Assembly (NCBI GenBank): GCA_965199815.1
Contig: CBDATE010000033.1
Coordinates: 1-64,000 of the forward strand
Source of the DNA: Azotimanducus sp965199815
Lineage (GTDB): Bacteria; Pseudomonadota; Gammaproteobacteria; Pseudomonadales; Azotimanducaceae
DNA length: 64,000 nt
Direction: 5' to 3'
Shown here: positions 9,517 through 18,666 of the stretch, piece by piece
How positions within the stretch are numbered: position 1 is the stretch's first letter
Layout of the letters: every line of letters starts with the position of its first letter
Notes under the pieces: model-generated
The model's input: the letters and a program-made list of their open reading frames with translations, nothing else
Told to the model about the DNA's origin: nothing
Databases searched by the model: none
Translations under genes and position numbers: made by a program

Positions 9517-10289
9517 GCAAGCGCCTCATCGCCTGTCTTGATGTGCGCGACGGCAAGCTCGCGAAGAGCGTCAGGTTTGTGGACACCCGCGATATTGGCG
9601 ACCCGGTCGAGAAGGCGCGTACATACTATGCAGACGGGTTGGACGAACTGGTGTTCTACGATATCACCGCGTCGAGTGAACGGCGTCGCATCCTGCTTGA
9701 TGTGGTTGAAGCCGTGGCCGCCGAGGTCTTCATCCCACTCTCGGTGGGCGGGGGCATCCGCAGTGTGGCTGATGCCGCCGACCTGCGTCTCGCCGGGGCC
9801 GAGAAAATCAACGTCAACTCGTCGGCGGTGCTGCGTCCGGCGCTGGTTGCGGAATGCGCTGAGGCCATAGGGTCGCAGAATCTGGTGCTGTCCATGGATG
9901 TGCGTCGCGCGCCCGGGAACGCGCAGTGTCCCTGTGGCTACGAGATAGTAATCGACGGTGGGCGCAGACCCATGAATCTGGATGCTCTGGAGTGGGCGCT
10001 GACCGGCGAGCGGCTTGGTGCCGGAGAGTTGGTGGTGAATTCCATCGATGCCGACGGTACGCGCGCTGGATACGACATCACGCTCACGCGCATGCTGTCC
10101 GAGGCGGTGCGTGTGCCGGTGATTGCCTCCGGCGGTGCCGGTCGCCCGGAACACCTGCTGGAGGTGCTTGATGCGGGCAAGGCCGACGCGGTGCTGGTAG
10201 CCTCCATGGTGCATTATGGCGACTACCGCGTGAGCGAACTCAAGATGTGGCTGCACCGGCAGGGCGTGAAGATGCGCATGTCCTGGTAG
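9510..10289 (+). CDS. hisF: Imidazole glycerol phosphate synthase, cyclase subunit
   Basis: 259 residues, TIM barrel. The catalytic Asp residues are in IACLDVRDG (near 11) and LSMDVRR (near 130). Further family motifs are ELVFYDITASSE, PLSVGGGIRS, NSIDADGTRAGYD and IASGGAGRPEHL. Two details are unusual: LAKSVRF where most HisF have VVKGV(N/K)F, and a CPC insertion before the YEIVIDGGRRP strand. These leave open a HisF-like paralogue, but the overlap with hisH supports a working HisHF pair. Confidence 0.87.
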   Translation: MLSKRLIACLDVRDGKLAKSVRFVDTRDIGDPVEKARTYYADGLDELVFYDITASSERRRILLDVVEAVAAEVFIPLSVGGGIRSVADAADLRLAGAEKINVNSSAVLRPALVAECAEAIGSQNLVLSMDVRRAPGNAQCPCGYEIVIDGGRRPMNLDALEWALTGERLGAGELVVNSIDADGTRAGYDITLTRMLSEAVRVPVIASGGAGRPEHLLEVLDAGKADAVLVASMVHYGDYRVSELKMWLHRQGVKMRMSW

Positions 10290-10326
10290 CCGCTTCCTGG
10301 TAGCCACTGTGCAATACTGCTGAAAC

Positions 10327-11310
10327 ATGAAAGCCATCGTCATTGAAAATCCGGGTCCCGAGGTGCGTCTGTGCTGGCAGACGGTGGCAGATGTGCAGCC
10401 GCGCGATGACGAGATTCTTGTGCGCGTGGCAGCCGCCGGTGTCAATCGGGCGGATCTCCTGCAATGCGCCGGTCACTATGCGCCGCCGCCTGGCGCGAGT
10501 TCCGTTCCCGGGCTCGAGTGCGCCGGAAAGGTGGTCGCCATGGGTCGTCACTGCCGCAAGTTCGCTGCCGGTGATGCCGTCTGCGCGCTCTTGACGGGTG
10601 GAGGCTATGCAGAATTGGTGGCGGTGCCGGAAGCACAGGCGGCGAAGATTCCCGAGGGCATTTCCCTGACACAAGCGGCAAGCATCCCGGAAGTGTTTGC
10701 CACCGCCTGGGCGAATCTCTACATGGAAGCTTCGGCGCAGCCGGGTGAGACATTGCTGGTACACGCTGGCGGCAGTGGCGTGGGCACGGCAGCCATCAGT
10801 CTGGCAAAACTCATGGGGAATGACTGCTATGTCACTGTGCGGGCACATTCCGGCGACAAGGCCGAACGCTGCCTCAATCTCGGTGCCACAGATGTATGTG
10901 ATCAGGGGTCGCAGGCGTTTGTCGAGGCGGTCGCGCGCTGGACTGGAGGGCGCGGTGTGGATGTCATCCTGGATCCGGTGGGCGCGGACTATCTGAACGA
11001 CAATCTGACCGCCCTGGCCATGGATGGCAGGCTGGTGTTGATCGGCCTCATGAGCGGACACAGGATTCAGGCGAGTCTCGCGCCCGTGCTTGCCAGGAGG
11101 CTGCGCATTCTGGGTTCGACGCTGCGTAACCGCTCTGTCGGGTACAAGGCGCGGGTCATGGATGCCTTGCAGCAGCGCCTCTGGCCGGCGCTCGAGACGG
11201 GCGATGTGACACCATCAATAGACAGCGTGTATCCCGTCACCGAGGTCGCCGAGGCGCATCAGCACATGCGAGCGAACGGCAACTTCGGGAAAATAGTCTT
11301 GACGCTGTAG
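10327..11310 (+). CDS. NAD(P)H quinone oxidoreductase, PIG3-like MDR family
   Basis: 327 residues, medium-chain dehydrogenase/reductase without the structural zinc cysteines. The N-terminal GroES-like fold has GVNRADLLQCAGHYAPPPGA, typical of the PIG3/TP53I3 quinone-reductase group. The Rossmann motif HAGGSGVGTAAISLAK binds NADPH near residues 145-160. It probably reduces quinones or activated alkenes in the cytoplasm. It starts 37 bases after hisF and converges on valS with a 13-base gap. Confidence 0.85.
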   Translation: MKAIVIENPGPEVRLCWQTVADVQPRDDEILVRVAAAGVNRADLLQCAGHYAPPPGASSVPGLECAGKVVAMGRHCRKFAAGDAVCALLTGGGYAELVAVPEAQAAKIPEGISLTQAASIPEVFATAWANLYMEASAQPGETLLVHAGGSGVGTAAISLAKLMGNDCYVTVRAHSGDKAERCLNLGATDVCDQGSQAFVEAVARWTGGRGVDVILDPVGADYLNDNLTALAMDGRLVLIGLMSGHRIQASLAPVLARRLRILGSTLRNRSVGYKARVMDALQQRLWPALETGDVTPSIDSVYPVTEVAEAHQHMRANGNFGKIVLTL

Positions 11311-11323
11311 GGCAACGGGGTTG

Positions 11324-14167
11324 TTATCCCAGACTCGCGCGCGCCTCGGCGAGCTTCTGCGCGCGCGTTTCGAGCGCCTGGCGTTTCTCGCGTTCTCCTG
11401 ACACCACTTCCTCGGGTGCGCGCTCGACAAACCCAGAATTATCGAGTTTCGACAGAACACGCGCAAGTTCGGCGCGGTTCTTGTGAATTGCCTGCTCGAG
11501 GCGCGTCCGTTCAAGGTCGATATCCACCACGCCGGCCAGCGGCACCATGACCTTGAGCTCGTCAATGAATTCGAAGGCGCAGGCTGGTGCCGACTCACCC
11601 TTGACGAGGAAGCCGAGGCTGTCAATGCGTCCCAGATGGCGCAACATCGTTTCGCTCACGGCGAGTCGCGCCCTGGCCTGACGCATGCTGCACTCGCTGC
11701 CTTGCATCAAGACATCGACCGGCGTGTTGGGCGGCAATCCGCGTTCACTGCGCAGCTTGCGTACAAACCCGATGAGGTGCCGCATCCAGTCGAAATCAGA
11801 CTCGGCTTGCGTATCTCTGTCGCCCTCTTCTGCACACGGATAAGGCTGCAGCATGATGCTGTCGCCCTTGATGCCAAGGCGCGTCGCCACCGGGTACCAG
11901 AGAGCTTCGGTAATAAACGGCATAAGCGGATGCAGGGCTCTCAGCAGAACCTCCAGAACCTCGAGCAGACAGGTCAGCGTCGGCGAATGTTGGCTATCGC
12001 CCTGAGTGGTGTGCAGGTCGGGTTTCGCGGCTTCAAGGTACCAGTCGCAGTATTCGTGCCATACGAACTCGTACAGACTCTCTGCCAGCAGGTCGAATCT
12101 GCGGGCTTCCAGTGCGCGCTGCCAATCCCGAATACGCCAGGCGAGCCGACTCCTGATCCAGCGCTCGGCAAGCCCCGCTGTACGCTTCGTGCCCGTCGCA
12201 GACGCGTTGCCATCAGCGCCATGCTGCGCGTCGATGTTGCCGGTGTTCATGAGCACGAACCGCGCCGCATTCCACAGCTTGTTGCAAAAGTGACGATAGC
12301 CTTCCACACGCTGCAGATCGAAACGCACATCGCGTCCGGTAGATGCCAGCGCGGCGAAGGTGAAGCGCACGGCATCCACGCCGTGTGCGGCAATGCCATC
12401 GGGAAAGTCGCGGCGCGTCGCCCGTTCGATTGCCGGGGCGAGCTGCGGCTGCATGAGATGGCTGGTACGCTTGGCGAGCAGGGCATCAAGCTTGATGCCG
12501 TCCACCAGATCCAGCGGGTCCAGGCCATTGCCGCGTGATTTGGACATCTTCTGGCCCTGGGCATCACGCACCAGTCCGTGAATATAGACCTGATGAAAGG
12601 GTGTCTGTTCGAGCAGCCCGAGCGACATCATCATCATGCGCGCGACCCAGAAGAAGATGATGTCGTGTCCGGTAACCAGCACACTGGTCGGATGAAAGCA
12701 CTCGAGGTGCTCGGTATCAGTCGGCCAGCCAAGGGTTGCGAAGCTCCACAGGGAAGAAGAGAACCAGGTTTCCAGTACGTCTGTTTCCTGTCTGAGCGCG
12801 AGGTCGCCCAGACCGTATTTCTGCCGCACCTCGGCTTCGTCGCGTCCTACATGGATGTTGCCGGCCTCGTCGTACCAGGCGGGAATGCGATGCCCCCACC
12901 AGAGTTGCCGACTGATACACCAGTCGCGTATATCACGCATCCAGGCGTTGAAGAGATTGGCATAGTGGCCGGGTACGAATTCAACGCGTCCGCTGGCGAC
13001 GGCATCCACGGCCAGGTCGCGCAACGAATCCATACGCATGAACCACTGATCGGTCAGCAGTGGCTCGATGACGGCACCTGACCTGTCTCCGCGCGGTATC
13101 TGTACGACATGATCCTGCCTGCCAGCGAGCAGTTTCTGCTGTTCGAGTATTTCCACCACCCGCTTGCGCGCATCCGTGCGCTGCAGACCGCGCAGCTCGG
13201 CAGGAACCTGATCGTTCAGTCGCGCCGACTTGTCGAGGATATTGATTTCGGGCAGGCCGTGGCGCTTGCCGATGTCGTAGTCATTGAAGTCATGCGCCGG
13301 CGTAACCTTGAGGCAGCCAGTGCCGAACTCCATGCTCACGTGACGGTCACCGATGATCGGTACTTCGCGGTTGACGATGGGCACACGAACGCGCTTGCCA
13401 ACAAGATGGGAAAAGCGCGCATCTTCAGGATGTACCGCGACCGCCGTGTCGCCGAGCAGGGTTTCCGGGCGCGTGGTAGCGACGGTCACGAACTCACCGG
13501 GATGATCTGCGAGCGGGTAGCGGATATGCACAAGCGAGCCTGATTCCTCCCGATTCTCCACTTCGAGGTCCGAGATCGCGGTGTGCAGCACCGGGTCCCA
13601 GTTCACCAGCTTCTTGCCTCGATATACATATCCGGCTTCGTGACAGCGCACAAAGGCTTCACGAACGGCACCGGCATACTCGGTGTCCATAGTGAAGCAC
13701 TCGCGGGACCAGTCGAGCGAAGAGCCCATACGCCGCAACTGCTGACAGATCTCGCCGCCCGATTGCGCTCGCCATTGCCAGACTCGTCGTACGAACTCAT
13801 CCCGGCCCAGGGTGGCCTTGTCGAGGTTCTCTTGTGCGAGCTGACGTTCCACCACCATTTGCGTTGCGATGCCGGCATGGTCGGTGCCCATTTGCCAGAG
13901 GGTGCGCTTGCCTTGCATGCGTGCATGGCGAATCAGCGTATCCATGAGCGTGTGCTGGAAGGCATGCCCCATATGCAGGGTGCCAGTCACGTTCGGTGGC
14001 GGAATCATGATGCAGTAGGGCTCGCCGACATGATCGGCATCACCGGCAGCAAAAAAACCCGATGCCTCCCACCAGGCATACAGCGAGGCTTCTATGGCGG
14101 CAGGAGCAAATCCGCGGTCGAGCAGACGCTCGTCGAATTCGGGGCGCGGTGGCTTCGCGGCAGGCAT
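11324..14167 (-). CDS. valS: Valyl-tRNA synthetase
   Basis: 947 residues, normal for bacterial ValRS. The class I signatures are intact: PPPNVTGTLHMGHAF (HIGH region, near residues 52-66) and KMSKSRG (near 540). The editing domain lies between them, with TTRPETLLGDTAVAV, and the C-terminal coiled-coil arm ends the protein. It charges tRNA-Val. The ATG overlaps the holC stop by one base (TGATG), so the two are co-translated as in other gammaproteobacteria. Confidence 0.98.
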   Translation of the reverse strand: MPAAKPPRPEFDERLLDRGFAPAAIEASLYAWWEASGFFAAGDADHVGEPYCIMIPPPNVTGTLHMGHAFQHTLMDTLIRHARMQGKRTLWQMGTDHAGIATQMVVERQLAQENLDKATLGRDEFVRRVWQWRAQSGGEICQQLRRMGSSLDWSRECFTMDTEYAGAVREAFVRCHEAGYVYRGKKLVNWDPVLHTAISDLEVENREESGSLVHIRYPLADHPGEFVTVATTRPETLLGDTAVAVHPEDARFSHLVGKRVRVPIVNREVPIIGDRHVSMEFGTGCLKVTPAHDFNDYDIGKRHGLPEINILDKSARLNDQVPAELRGLQRTDARKRVVEILEQQKLLAGRQDHVVQIPRGDRSGAVIEPLLTDQWFMRMDSLRDLAVDAVASGRVEFVPGHYANLFNAWMRDIRDWCISRQLWWGHRIPAWYDEAGNIHVGRDEAEVRQKYGLGDLALRQETDVLETWFSSSLWSFATLGWPTDTEHLECFHPTSVLVTGHDIIFFWVARMMMMSLGLLEQTPFHQVYIHGLVRDAQGQKMSKSRGNGLDPLDLVDGIKLDALLAKRTSHLMQPQLAPAIERATRRDFPDGIAAHGVDAVRFTFAALASTGRDVRFDLQRVEGYRHFCNKLWNAARFVLMNTGNIDAQHGADGNASATGTKRTAGLAERWIRSRLAWRIRDWQRALEARRFDLLAESLYEFVWHEYCDWYLEAAKPDLHTTQGDSQHSPTLTCLLEVLEVLLRALHPLMPFITEALWYPVATRLGIKGDSIMLQPYPCAEEGDRDTQAESDFDWMRHLIGFVRKLRSERGLPPNTPVDVLMQGSECSMRQARARLAVSETMLRHLGRIDSLGFLVKGESAPACAFEFIDELKVMVPLAGVVDIDLERTRLEQAIHKNRAELARVLSKLDNSGFVERAPEEVVSGEREKRQALETRAQKLAEARASLG

Positions 14168-14649
14168 CAGGCTTCCCAGTCATCGAGCCGGTGATGATGC
14201 AACGCCTGTACCTGTTTCTGGTAGTAGCGGTATTTGCGCCGCGAGGCATCTCTTGTACAGGCGACAACGATTTCGGCAACGCGGGAAAATTGCTGCCAGT
14301 TGCCGGGAGGTGTGCTCGTCAGGTTGATCAGAAGCCCGGGTTCTCCGCGCTCATCCTCTTCACCGGGGGCATCCTGCGGGTGCTGCGTGTCTTCATCAGG
14401 GGCTGGTGCCTGCACCAGAATCTGCACCCGCGCACGTGTGTCTGCTTCCGAACCTGAGCCGTGTGGCAGAAATCGCTCTCTCGGATAGTGCCACATGAGG
14501 TCATCAAGGTCTTTGGCCCCGGCAGCATCACTGACCAGCAGGTGCACTGGCAGGCCCGCATCCCGGCCCTTGAGGGCCAGGCGGCAGGCAAAGCGGGCGC
14601 GAGCTTCCTCCCCCTGATCAGGGAGCTCGTAGAAATCGACGCGCGTCAA
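14167..14649 (-). CDS. holC: DNA polymerase III chi subunit
   Basis: 160 residues. HolC links the clamp loader to SSB. Family features are TRVDFYELPDQ at the N-terminus, RLALKGRDAGLPVHLLVSD, LWHYPRERFLPH-like spacing (LDDLMWHYPRERFLPHG) and a C-terminal YRYYQKQVQALHHHRL. The start is TTG at 14649, which overlaps the pepA stop (TTGA). The same frame stays open further upstream, but that part is antisense-like sequence lying inside pepA. An acidic insert near residues 90-110 (APDEDTQHPQDAPGEEDE) is longer than in E. coli HolC. Confidence 0.9.
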   Translation of the reverse strand: MTRVDFYELPDQGEEARARFACRLALKGRDAGLPVHLLVSDAAGAKDLDDLMWHYPRERFLPHGSGSEADTRARVQILVQAPAPDEDTQHPQDAPGEEDERGEPGLLINLTSTPPGNWQQFSRVAEIVVACTRDASRRKYRYYQKQVQALHHHRLDDWEA

Positions 14650-16103
14650 TTGGCTGTGGACTGCGATTGTGACAGGAGATATTCGAACAGGACACCTACG
14701 CCCGCGCCCGTGGCACCTTTCTCCTTGCCGGCTTTCCAGGCGGTACCGGCGATGTCGAGATGCGCCCAGGAGAGCCCTTCGGTGAAGGTGGAGAGAAACG
14801 CAGCCGCAGTGATGGCGCCTGCCCCGAATCCACCGATATTGGCAAGGTCGGCCACCGGTGTCTCGAGTTGCTTGCGATAGGACTTCCAGACGGGAAGTCG
14901 CCATACGCGATCAGCCGACAATTCTCCTGCATCGATGAGCGCCTCGGCGAGCTCATCATCGGGCGTGAACAGTCCCGATGTCTGATCGCCCAACGCGACA
15001 ACGCAGGCACCGGTGAGTGTTGCCAGATCAATCACCGTTCGCGGCTCGAGCTCTCGTGCGTAGGTGAGGGTATCGCACAGCACCAGCCGACCCTCGGCAT
15101 CTGTATTCAGGATTTCCACTGTCGTCCCCGACATGGTGGTTACCACATCCCCGGGGCGCGATGCCCTGCCGCTCGGCATATTCTCCGCCGCCGCGGCAAT
15201 GGCGACGATGTTGAGCGGCAGCCTGGCCGTAGCGGCTGCGTGTATGGCACCGAATACAGCCGCCGCGCCGCACATGTCGAACTTCATCTCGTCCATGGCT
15301 TCGGGTTTTTTCAGGCTGATACCGCCGGTGTCAAAGGTGATGCCCTTGCCGACCAGCACGATGGGAGCGGCTTCGGAATCCGGTGCCCCCTGATAATCAA
15401 GGCGAATCAGGCGTCCCTCCCGCGCGCTGCCTCGAGAGACGGACAGGAAGGCACCCATACCGAGCTGTTCCATATCTGATTCGTCGAGTGAGGTGAGGAC
15501 GAGGCCGTGTGTCTCGGACAGGCGAGTCGCCTCCTCGAGGAGGTAATCCGGCGTACATTCATTGCCGGGCAGGTTGCCGAGTTCGCGTGCCAGACTCTGT
15601 CCGGCCATGAAGGCACTCGTCAGTTTGCGCGCCTCGTCATGGCCATCTGCGGCGCACAGCGTGAGCGATGACACCTCCGGTTTCTCGCGTACTTCCTTCT
15701 TGTGCTTGCGAAAGCTGTAGAGCTGGTGAGACACACTGCTCAGGAGGGCTCTCACCGCCTGTTCAGCATCCACTCCGGTCACCTCGAGCCCCTCGATGGA
15801 CAGGCAGGCATCCGTAACTTCACTGGCCACGATGCCCTTGCCGATGGCTTCTCCGACCTTGCGCAAGTCCGTCAGGGTGGTGACTTCGCCGAGCCCGTAG
15901 GCGATTAGCTGCTTGCATCCGACATCATCGGGCATGGCGATGCGCGTGACCTCTCCGGCTTCGTCCCTGGCATGACGGAGCGCTGCGTGCAAATAGCCCG
16001 AGGGCGCAAGCTGTGCATCCAGTGCGCGGGCGGTGCCGAGTGGCAGTGCAAGGCACGGGGTTTCGAGTTCGGTCAGCGGTGCCTGGTTTGATTCAAATCG
16101 CAT
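14646..16103 (-). CDS. pepA: Cytosol leucyl aminopeptidase (M17)
   Basis: 485 residues. A two-metal aminopeptidase that removes N-terminal residues from peptides. The C-terminal catalytic domain carries VGKGITFDTGGISLKKP with the metal and catalytic Lys/Asp residues, then KFDMCGAAAV and the signature NTDAEGRLVL. In some gammaproteobacteria PepA also acts as a Xer accessory DNA-binding protein; that role is not deducible here. First gene of pepA-holC-valS. Confidence 0.97.
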   Translation of the reverse strand: MRFESNQAPLTELETPCLALPLGTARALDAQLAPSGYLHAALRHARDEAGEVTRIAMPDDVGCKQLIAYGLGEVTTLTDLRKVGEAIGKGIVASEVTDACLSIEGLEVTGVDAEQAVRALLSSVSHQLYSFRKHKKEVREKPEVSSLTLCAADGHDEARKLTSAFMAGQSLARELGNLPGNECTPDYLLEEATRLSETHGLVLTSLDESDMEQLGMGAFLSVSRGSAREGRLIRLDYQGAPDSEAAPIVLVGKGITFDTGGISLKKPEAMDEMKFDMCGAAAVFGAIHAAATARLPLNIVAIAAAAENMPSGRASRPGDVVTTMSGTTVEILNTDAEGRLVLCDTLTYARELEPRTVIDLATLTGACVVALGDQTSGLFTPDDELAEALIDAGELSADRVWRLPVWKSYRKQLETPVADLANIGGFGAGAITAAAFLSTFTEGLSWAHLDIAGTAWKAGKEKGATGAGVGVLFEYLLSQSQSTAN

Positions 16104-16190
16104 GAGAAGTTTCCAAGTTCAGGGGGGATGATTGTAGAAGGATATGCAGCCGGAAGTAGGTGTATATATTCATCTGGTCAGGCGCACGGG

Positions 16191-17666
16191 CTAAACCGAG
16201 GCGAACTCGTGCCCTCGCCAGCGTATCTCCTGACCGCAAAACTCTCCGTCCAGCATGGCTTCGAGCTCCTGATGGTCGCTTGTCTTGCCGAGCACACGCT
16301 GTCCCTCCGGTGTCAGGCAGGTGACAAAGCCGGTTTCGGGTTCACCGTTACCGGAATACATTACCGTATAGCCTTCCACGGCAAGTCGGCCATCCCAGGA
16401 TTCGAGCACCTCGCGCCGCGGCAGGGCATCGACCGCAGCTTGCAGGTTTTCGTGTCGGAATGGATGCTTGCCGGGTTCGCCCGAATACACAGTGAACGAG
16501 TGCTTGGCCAGACTGCCACCATTGGCGGTGCACAGGGCGCGTTGATGTGGCGCTTCACGAAGCAGCTCGACGCTCCGCGCCACCGAGTGCATCACGTAGT
16601 TGTTCAGTGGCCCGCCATGGAATGTGAGGCCGCCGGTGAGTGTCAGGTCGCGCGTTTCATCAAGCCCGAGTTCTCTGGCGGCAATCTGAACGGCGACCGG
16701 GAAGCAACTGTACAAATCCACCAGTTCAAGATCGTCCGCTGCAAGCCCGGCGAGTTCCAGGCACCGGTGTCCGGCCAGGCGGATAGCGGGAGAGGCGCAC
16801 AGGTCCTGGCGCGAAGAGACGAACAGGGCATCATTCGCATCGCTTCCGGCAAGCGGATACACCCACTTGGATTCGGGAATCTTCATGCTTCGTGCGAATT
16901 CGGCAGAGCACAGTATCAGAGCCGCCGCCTGATCGACGTTGTTGTTGGAATTCAGGAGCTTGAGATATGGAAACGAGACGCGCCTGTTGGTCGCAGACGG
17001 GGTGCGAATCGCCTCGGCTGTCGGTGCGCTGCGGATCCAGGCATGTGGATTGTCGGCAGCTATGCGGGCAAAGCGCGCCCACAGGGTCGAGATGCGTGTC
17101 ATGTGTGCATCAATACTCTCACCGCGTTGGTAGCGAAGGGCGTTTTCGAGCAGTGAATAGGTTTGAATCGGATGCACGAAGCCGATTTTGCGTTCGATGA
17201 GGTGCGCCATGTACTGGTGCTGGCCATATGCGATATCCGGCTCGCCTGTGACACGCATGTATTCCGGTTCACGGCCCGCGCGTGCGAATCGTGACAGGCT
17301 GCGACCCCACTCGGCCCCGGTGAAGGCGACAGCCTCGAGCTTGCCGCGGGTGATGGCGAGCGCCATCTGATTCAGGGCGAACTGTACAAAATTGCCGCCC
17401 CACCAGGTGCGGGCGCTTTGTGCCCGGTGCGCGCCAACAGCACTCGCCACGGCGCGCGCCGGATCCGAATAGCTCCACACGCCCTGATTCACGCACACCT
17501 GATCAAGCGCTTTCAGGAGGTGTGGCGCTTCAGCGTCTTCGGCTGCTGCCTTGACGGCGCGAATCATGAGCGCGAGCGGCTCCTCGCAGTGCGCCAGGTT
17601 GTCCTGATGCTGCTGAATCTGGGCAACGCCCACCAGTACGGGAGTCTTCGCAGGAGTCGGAGTCAT
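16191..17666 (-). CDS. Thiolase-like protein (acetyl-CoA acetyltransferase family, atypical)
   Basis: 491 residues from ATG 17666; an alternative ATG at 17717 would add 17. The fold is thiolase-like: PVLVGVAQ at the N-terminus, GGLTFHGGPLNNY and TANGGSLAKHSFTVYSG in the C-terminal half. The usual nucleophile context (a Cys in a CxSG-like motif) is replaced by TWWGGNFVQFALNQMA. The region corresponding to the second catalytic Cys reads ANGG. The extra C-terminal domain and these losses recall mycobacterial thiolase-like protein type 1. Function is unknown; a CoA-binding or lipid-related role is inference. No partner gene is adjacent. Confidence 0.75.
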   Translation of the reverse strand: MTPTPAKTPVLVGVAQIQQHQDNLAHCEEPLALMIRAVKAAAEDAEAPHLLKALDQVCVNQGVWSYSDPARAVASAVGAHRAQSARTWWGGNFVQFALNQMALAITRGKLEAVAFTGAEWGRSLSRFARAGREPEYMRVTGEPDIAYGQHQYMAHLIERKIGFVHPIQTYSLLENALRYQRGESIDAHMTRISTLWARFARIAADNPHAWIRSAPTAEAIRTPSATNRRVSFPYLKLLNSNNNVDQAAALILCSAEFARSMKIPESKWVYPLAGSDANDALFVSSRQDLCASPAIRLAGHRCLELAGLAADDLELVDLYSCFPVAVQIAARELGLDETRDLTLTGGLTFHGGPLNNYVMHSVARSVELLREAPHQRALCTANGGSLAKHSFTVYSGEPGKHPFRHENLQAAVDALPRREVLESWDGRLAVEGYTVMYSGNGEPETGFVTCLTPEGQRVLGKTSDHQELEAMLDGEFCGQEIRWRGHEFASV

Positions 17667-17801
17667 GAGGTTCTTCACGGTGGGTTCAGGCACATGAAGG
17701 TGCGATTTTAGGGGCATTCGCAGGTATTTGCGGGAATACGCGGCGATTTCTCACAGGGTGTCGGGCAGACAGTAGGTATGGACGAGTTGACGCACTTGGC
17801 A

Positions 17802-17840
17802 CATTGATGCTGTCGCGAAGTGATGTTCGCGTCATCAATG
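17802..17840 (+). promoter_or_regulatory. Nested inverted repeat upstream of leader-peptide gene 1
   Basis: CATTGATG (17802-17809) pairs with CATCAATG (17833-17840), and inside them CGCGAA (17814-17819) pairs with TTCGCG (17826-17831). It may be an operator or an RNA hairpin. Only the right-hand arm, CATCAATG, survives upstream of the second peptide gene, where composite hairpin element 1 replaces the rest. Confidence 0.5.
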
Positions 17841-17880
17841 TATTCATTCACAAACTTAATATGACAAGAGGTACGTACTC

Positions 17881-18147
17881 ATGATTAGAGAACTCGATTC
17901 ACAACAGATTGTCGCGGTGAGCGGAGGCTTCAGCCTCTTCAAATCCTTCAAGAACAACACCATTGCCACTTTGTCGGGGGCAGTCGGCGGCAAGGGCGCG
18001 CAGGCTGCCGCCCTGCGTATCGGCCTCTCGGCGGCCAGAGGCGCTGCGGTGGGCGGTGCTGCCGGAATCGTCATCGGAATAGCCGTCGGTGTCGGTCTGG
18101 AATACATGTCGAGCAGAGGTGGCGGCGACGAATGCGAACCCGGATAA
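17881..18147 (+). CDS. Small peptide with double-glycine leader, microcin/bacteriocin-like (copy 1)
   Basis: 88 residues. The start MIRELDSQQIVAVSGG matches the double-glycine leader of class II bacteriocins and microcins (MxELxxxELxxVSGG), which C39 peptidase ABC exporters cleave after GG. The mature part of about 72 residues has a basic region (FKSFKNN), then RIGLSAARGA and a hydrophobic Gly/Ala/Val stretch, GAAVGGAAGIVIGIAVGVGL, that could cross a membrane. It ends GGGDECEPG. A ribosome site AAGAGG lies about 10 bases upstream. No exporter or recognisable immunity gene is adjacent. Paralogous to 18403-18666. Confidence 0.75.
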   Translation: MIRELDSQQIVAVSGGFSLFKSFKNNTIATLSGAVGGKGAQAAALRIGLSAARGAAVGGAAGIVIGIAVGVGLEYMSSRGGGDECEPG

Positions 18148-18195
18148 GCCGGGACAGACCGCTGAAAATCGCTGCAACGCCATTGAACGGCATGA

Positions 18196-18359
18196 GGGGA
18201 ACTCCGAATAACAGAGGGAAACTCTGAATAACAGAGTTCCCCTGCGGCACACGGATGTGTCCGCTGCTTCAGTGCCGTAAGGCATTGAATCTGCGAGCAA
18301 ATCAGCGCAAATCTGATTTGCAGGTCTGATCAAGTCCACGGATGGACTTGATCAGAACA
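18196..18359 (-). repeat. Composite hairpin element, copy 1
   Basis: Successive inverted repeats are visible. They are a GGAAACTCTG/CAGAGTTCC hairpin preceded by a partial copy of itself, a CGGCACA...TGTGTCCG stem, TTCAGTGCC-GTAA-GGCATTGAA, GCAAATC...GATTTGC, and the terminal palindrome TGATCAAGTCCA-CGGA-TGGACTTGATCA. Orientation is the reverse of copies 4 and 5. It sits between the two leader-peptide genes and ends directly at the conserved 5' region of the second. Confidence 0.85.
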
Positions 18360-18402
18360 CATCAATGTATTCATTCACAAACTCAACAAGAGGTATGCAC
18401 TC

Positions 18403-18666
18403 ATGATCAGAGAACTCGATTCACATCAGCTTGTCGCGGTGTCGGGGGGACAATCCAGGCGGCGTGGGCTGTCTTTCCGCAACAGTCTCATTACCGGGGC
18501 GGCGGCAACGCTCAGCGCAAGCGCCACGAGGCGCATCGCCATACGTGTCGGCATGTCGGCGGCCAGGGGGGCACTGATGGGCGGTATCGTCGGTGTGGCG
18601 GTTGGCGTCGCTGTCGCCATTGCTCTGGAAGTCGGAACGGAATCAAGCGATAGCGAAGACTCATAG
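18403..18666 (+). CDS. Small peptide with double-glycine leader, microcin/bacteriocin-like (copy 2)
   Basis: 87 residues, paralogue of the gene at 17881. The leader MIRELDSHQLVAVSGG differs at two positions. The mature part has a basic stretch (RRRGLSFRN), RVGMSAARGA and a Gly/Val-rich hydrophobic segment, GALMGGIVGVAVGVAVAIAL, and ends with the acidic tail ESSDSEDS. The 5' flank is also duplicated: ATCAATGTATTCATTCACAA and the AAGAGG ribosome site occur before both genes. Pairs of such peptides often act together (two-peptide bacteriocins), but contact-dependent or toxin roles are equally possible. Confidence 0.75.
   Translation: MIRELDSHQLVAVSGGQSRRRGLSFRNSLITGAAATLSASATRRIAIRVGMSAARGALMGGIVGVAVGVAVAIALEVGTESSDSEDS

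Noticed and set aside
14650..14904. Longer N-terminus for holC
   Set aside because: The extra 85 residues lie inside pepA and do not look like HolC. TTG 14649 gives the conserved start and overlaps the pepA stop.
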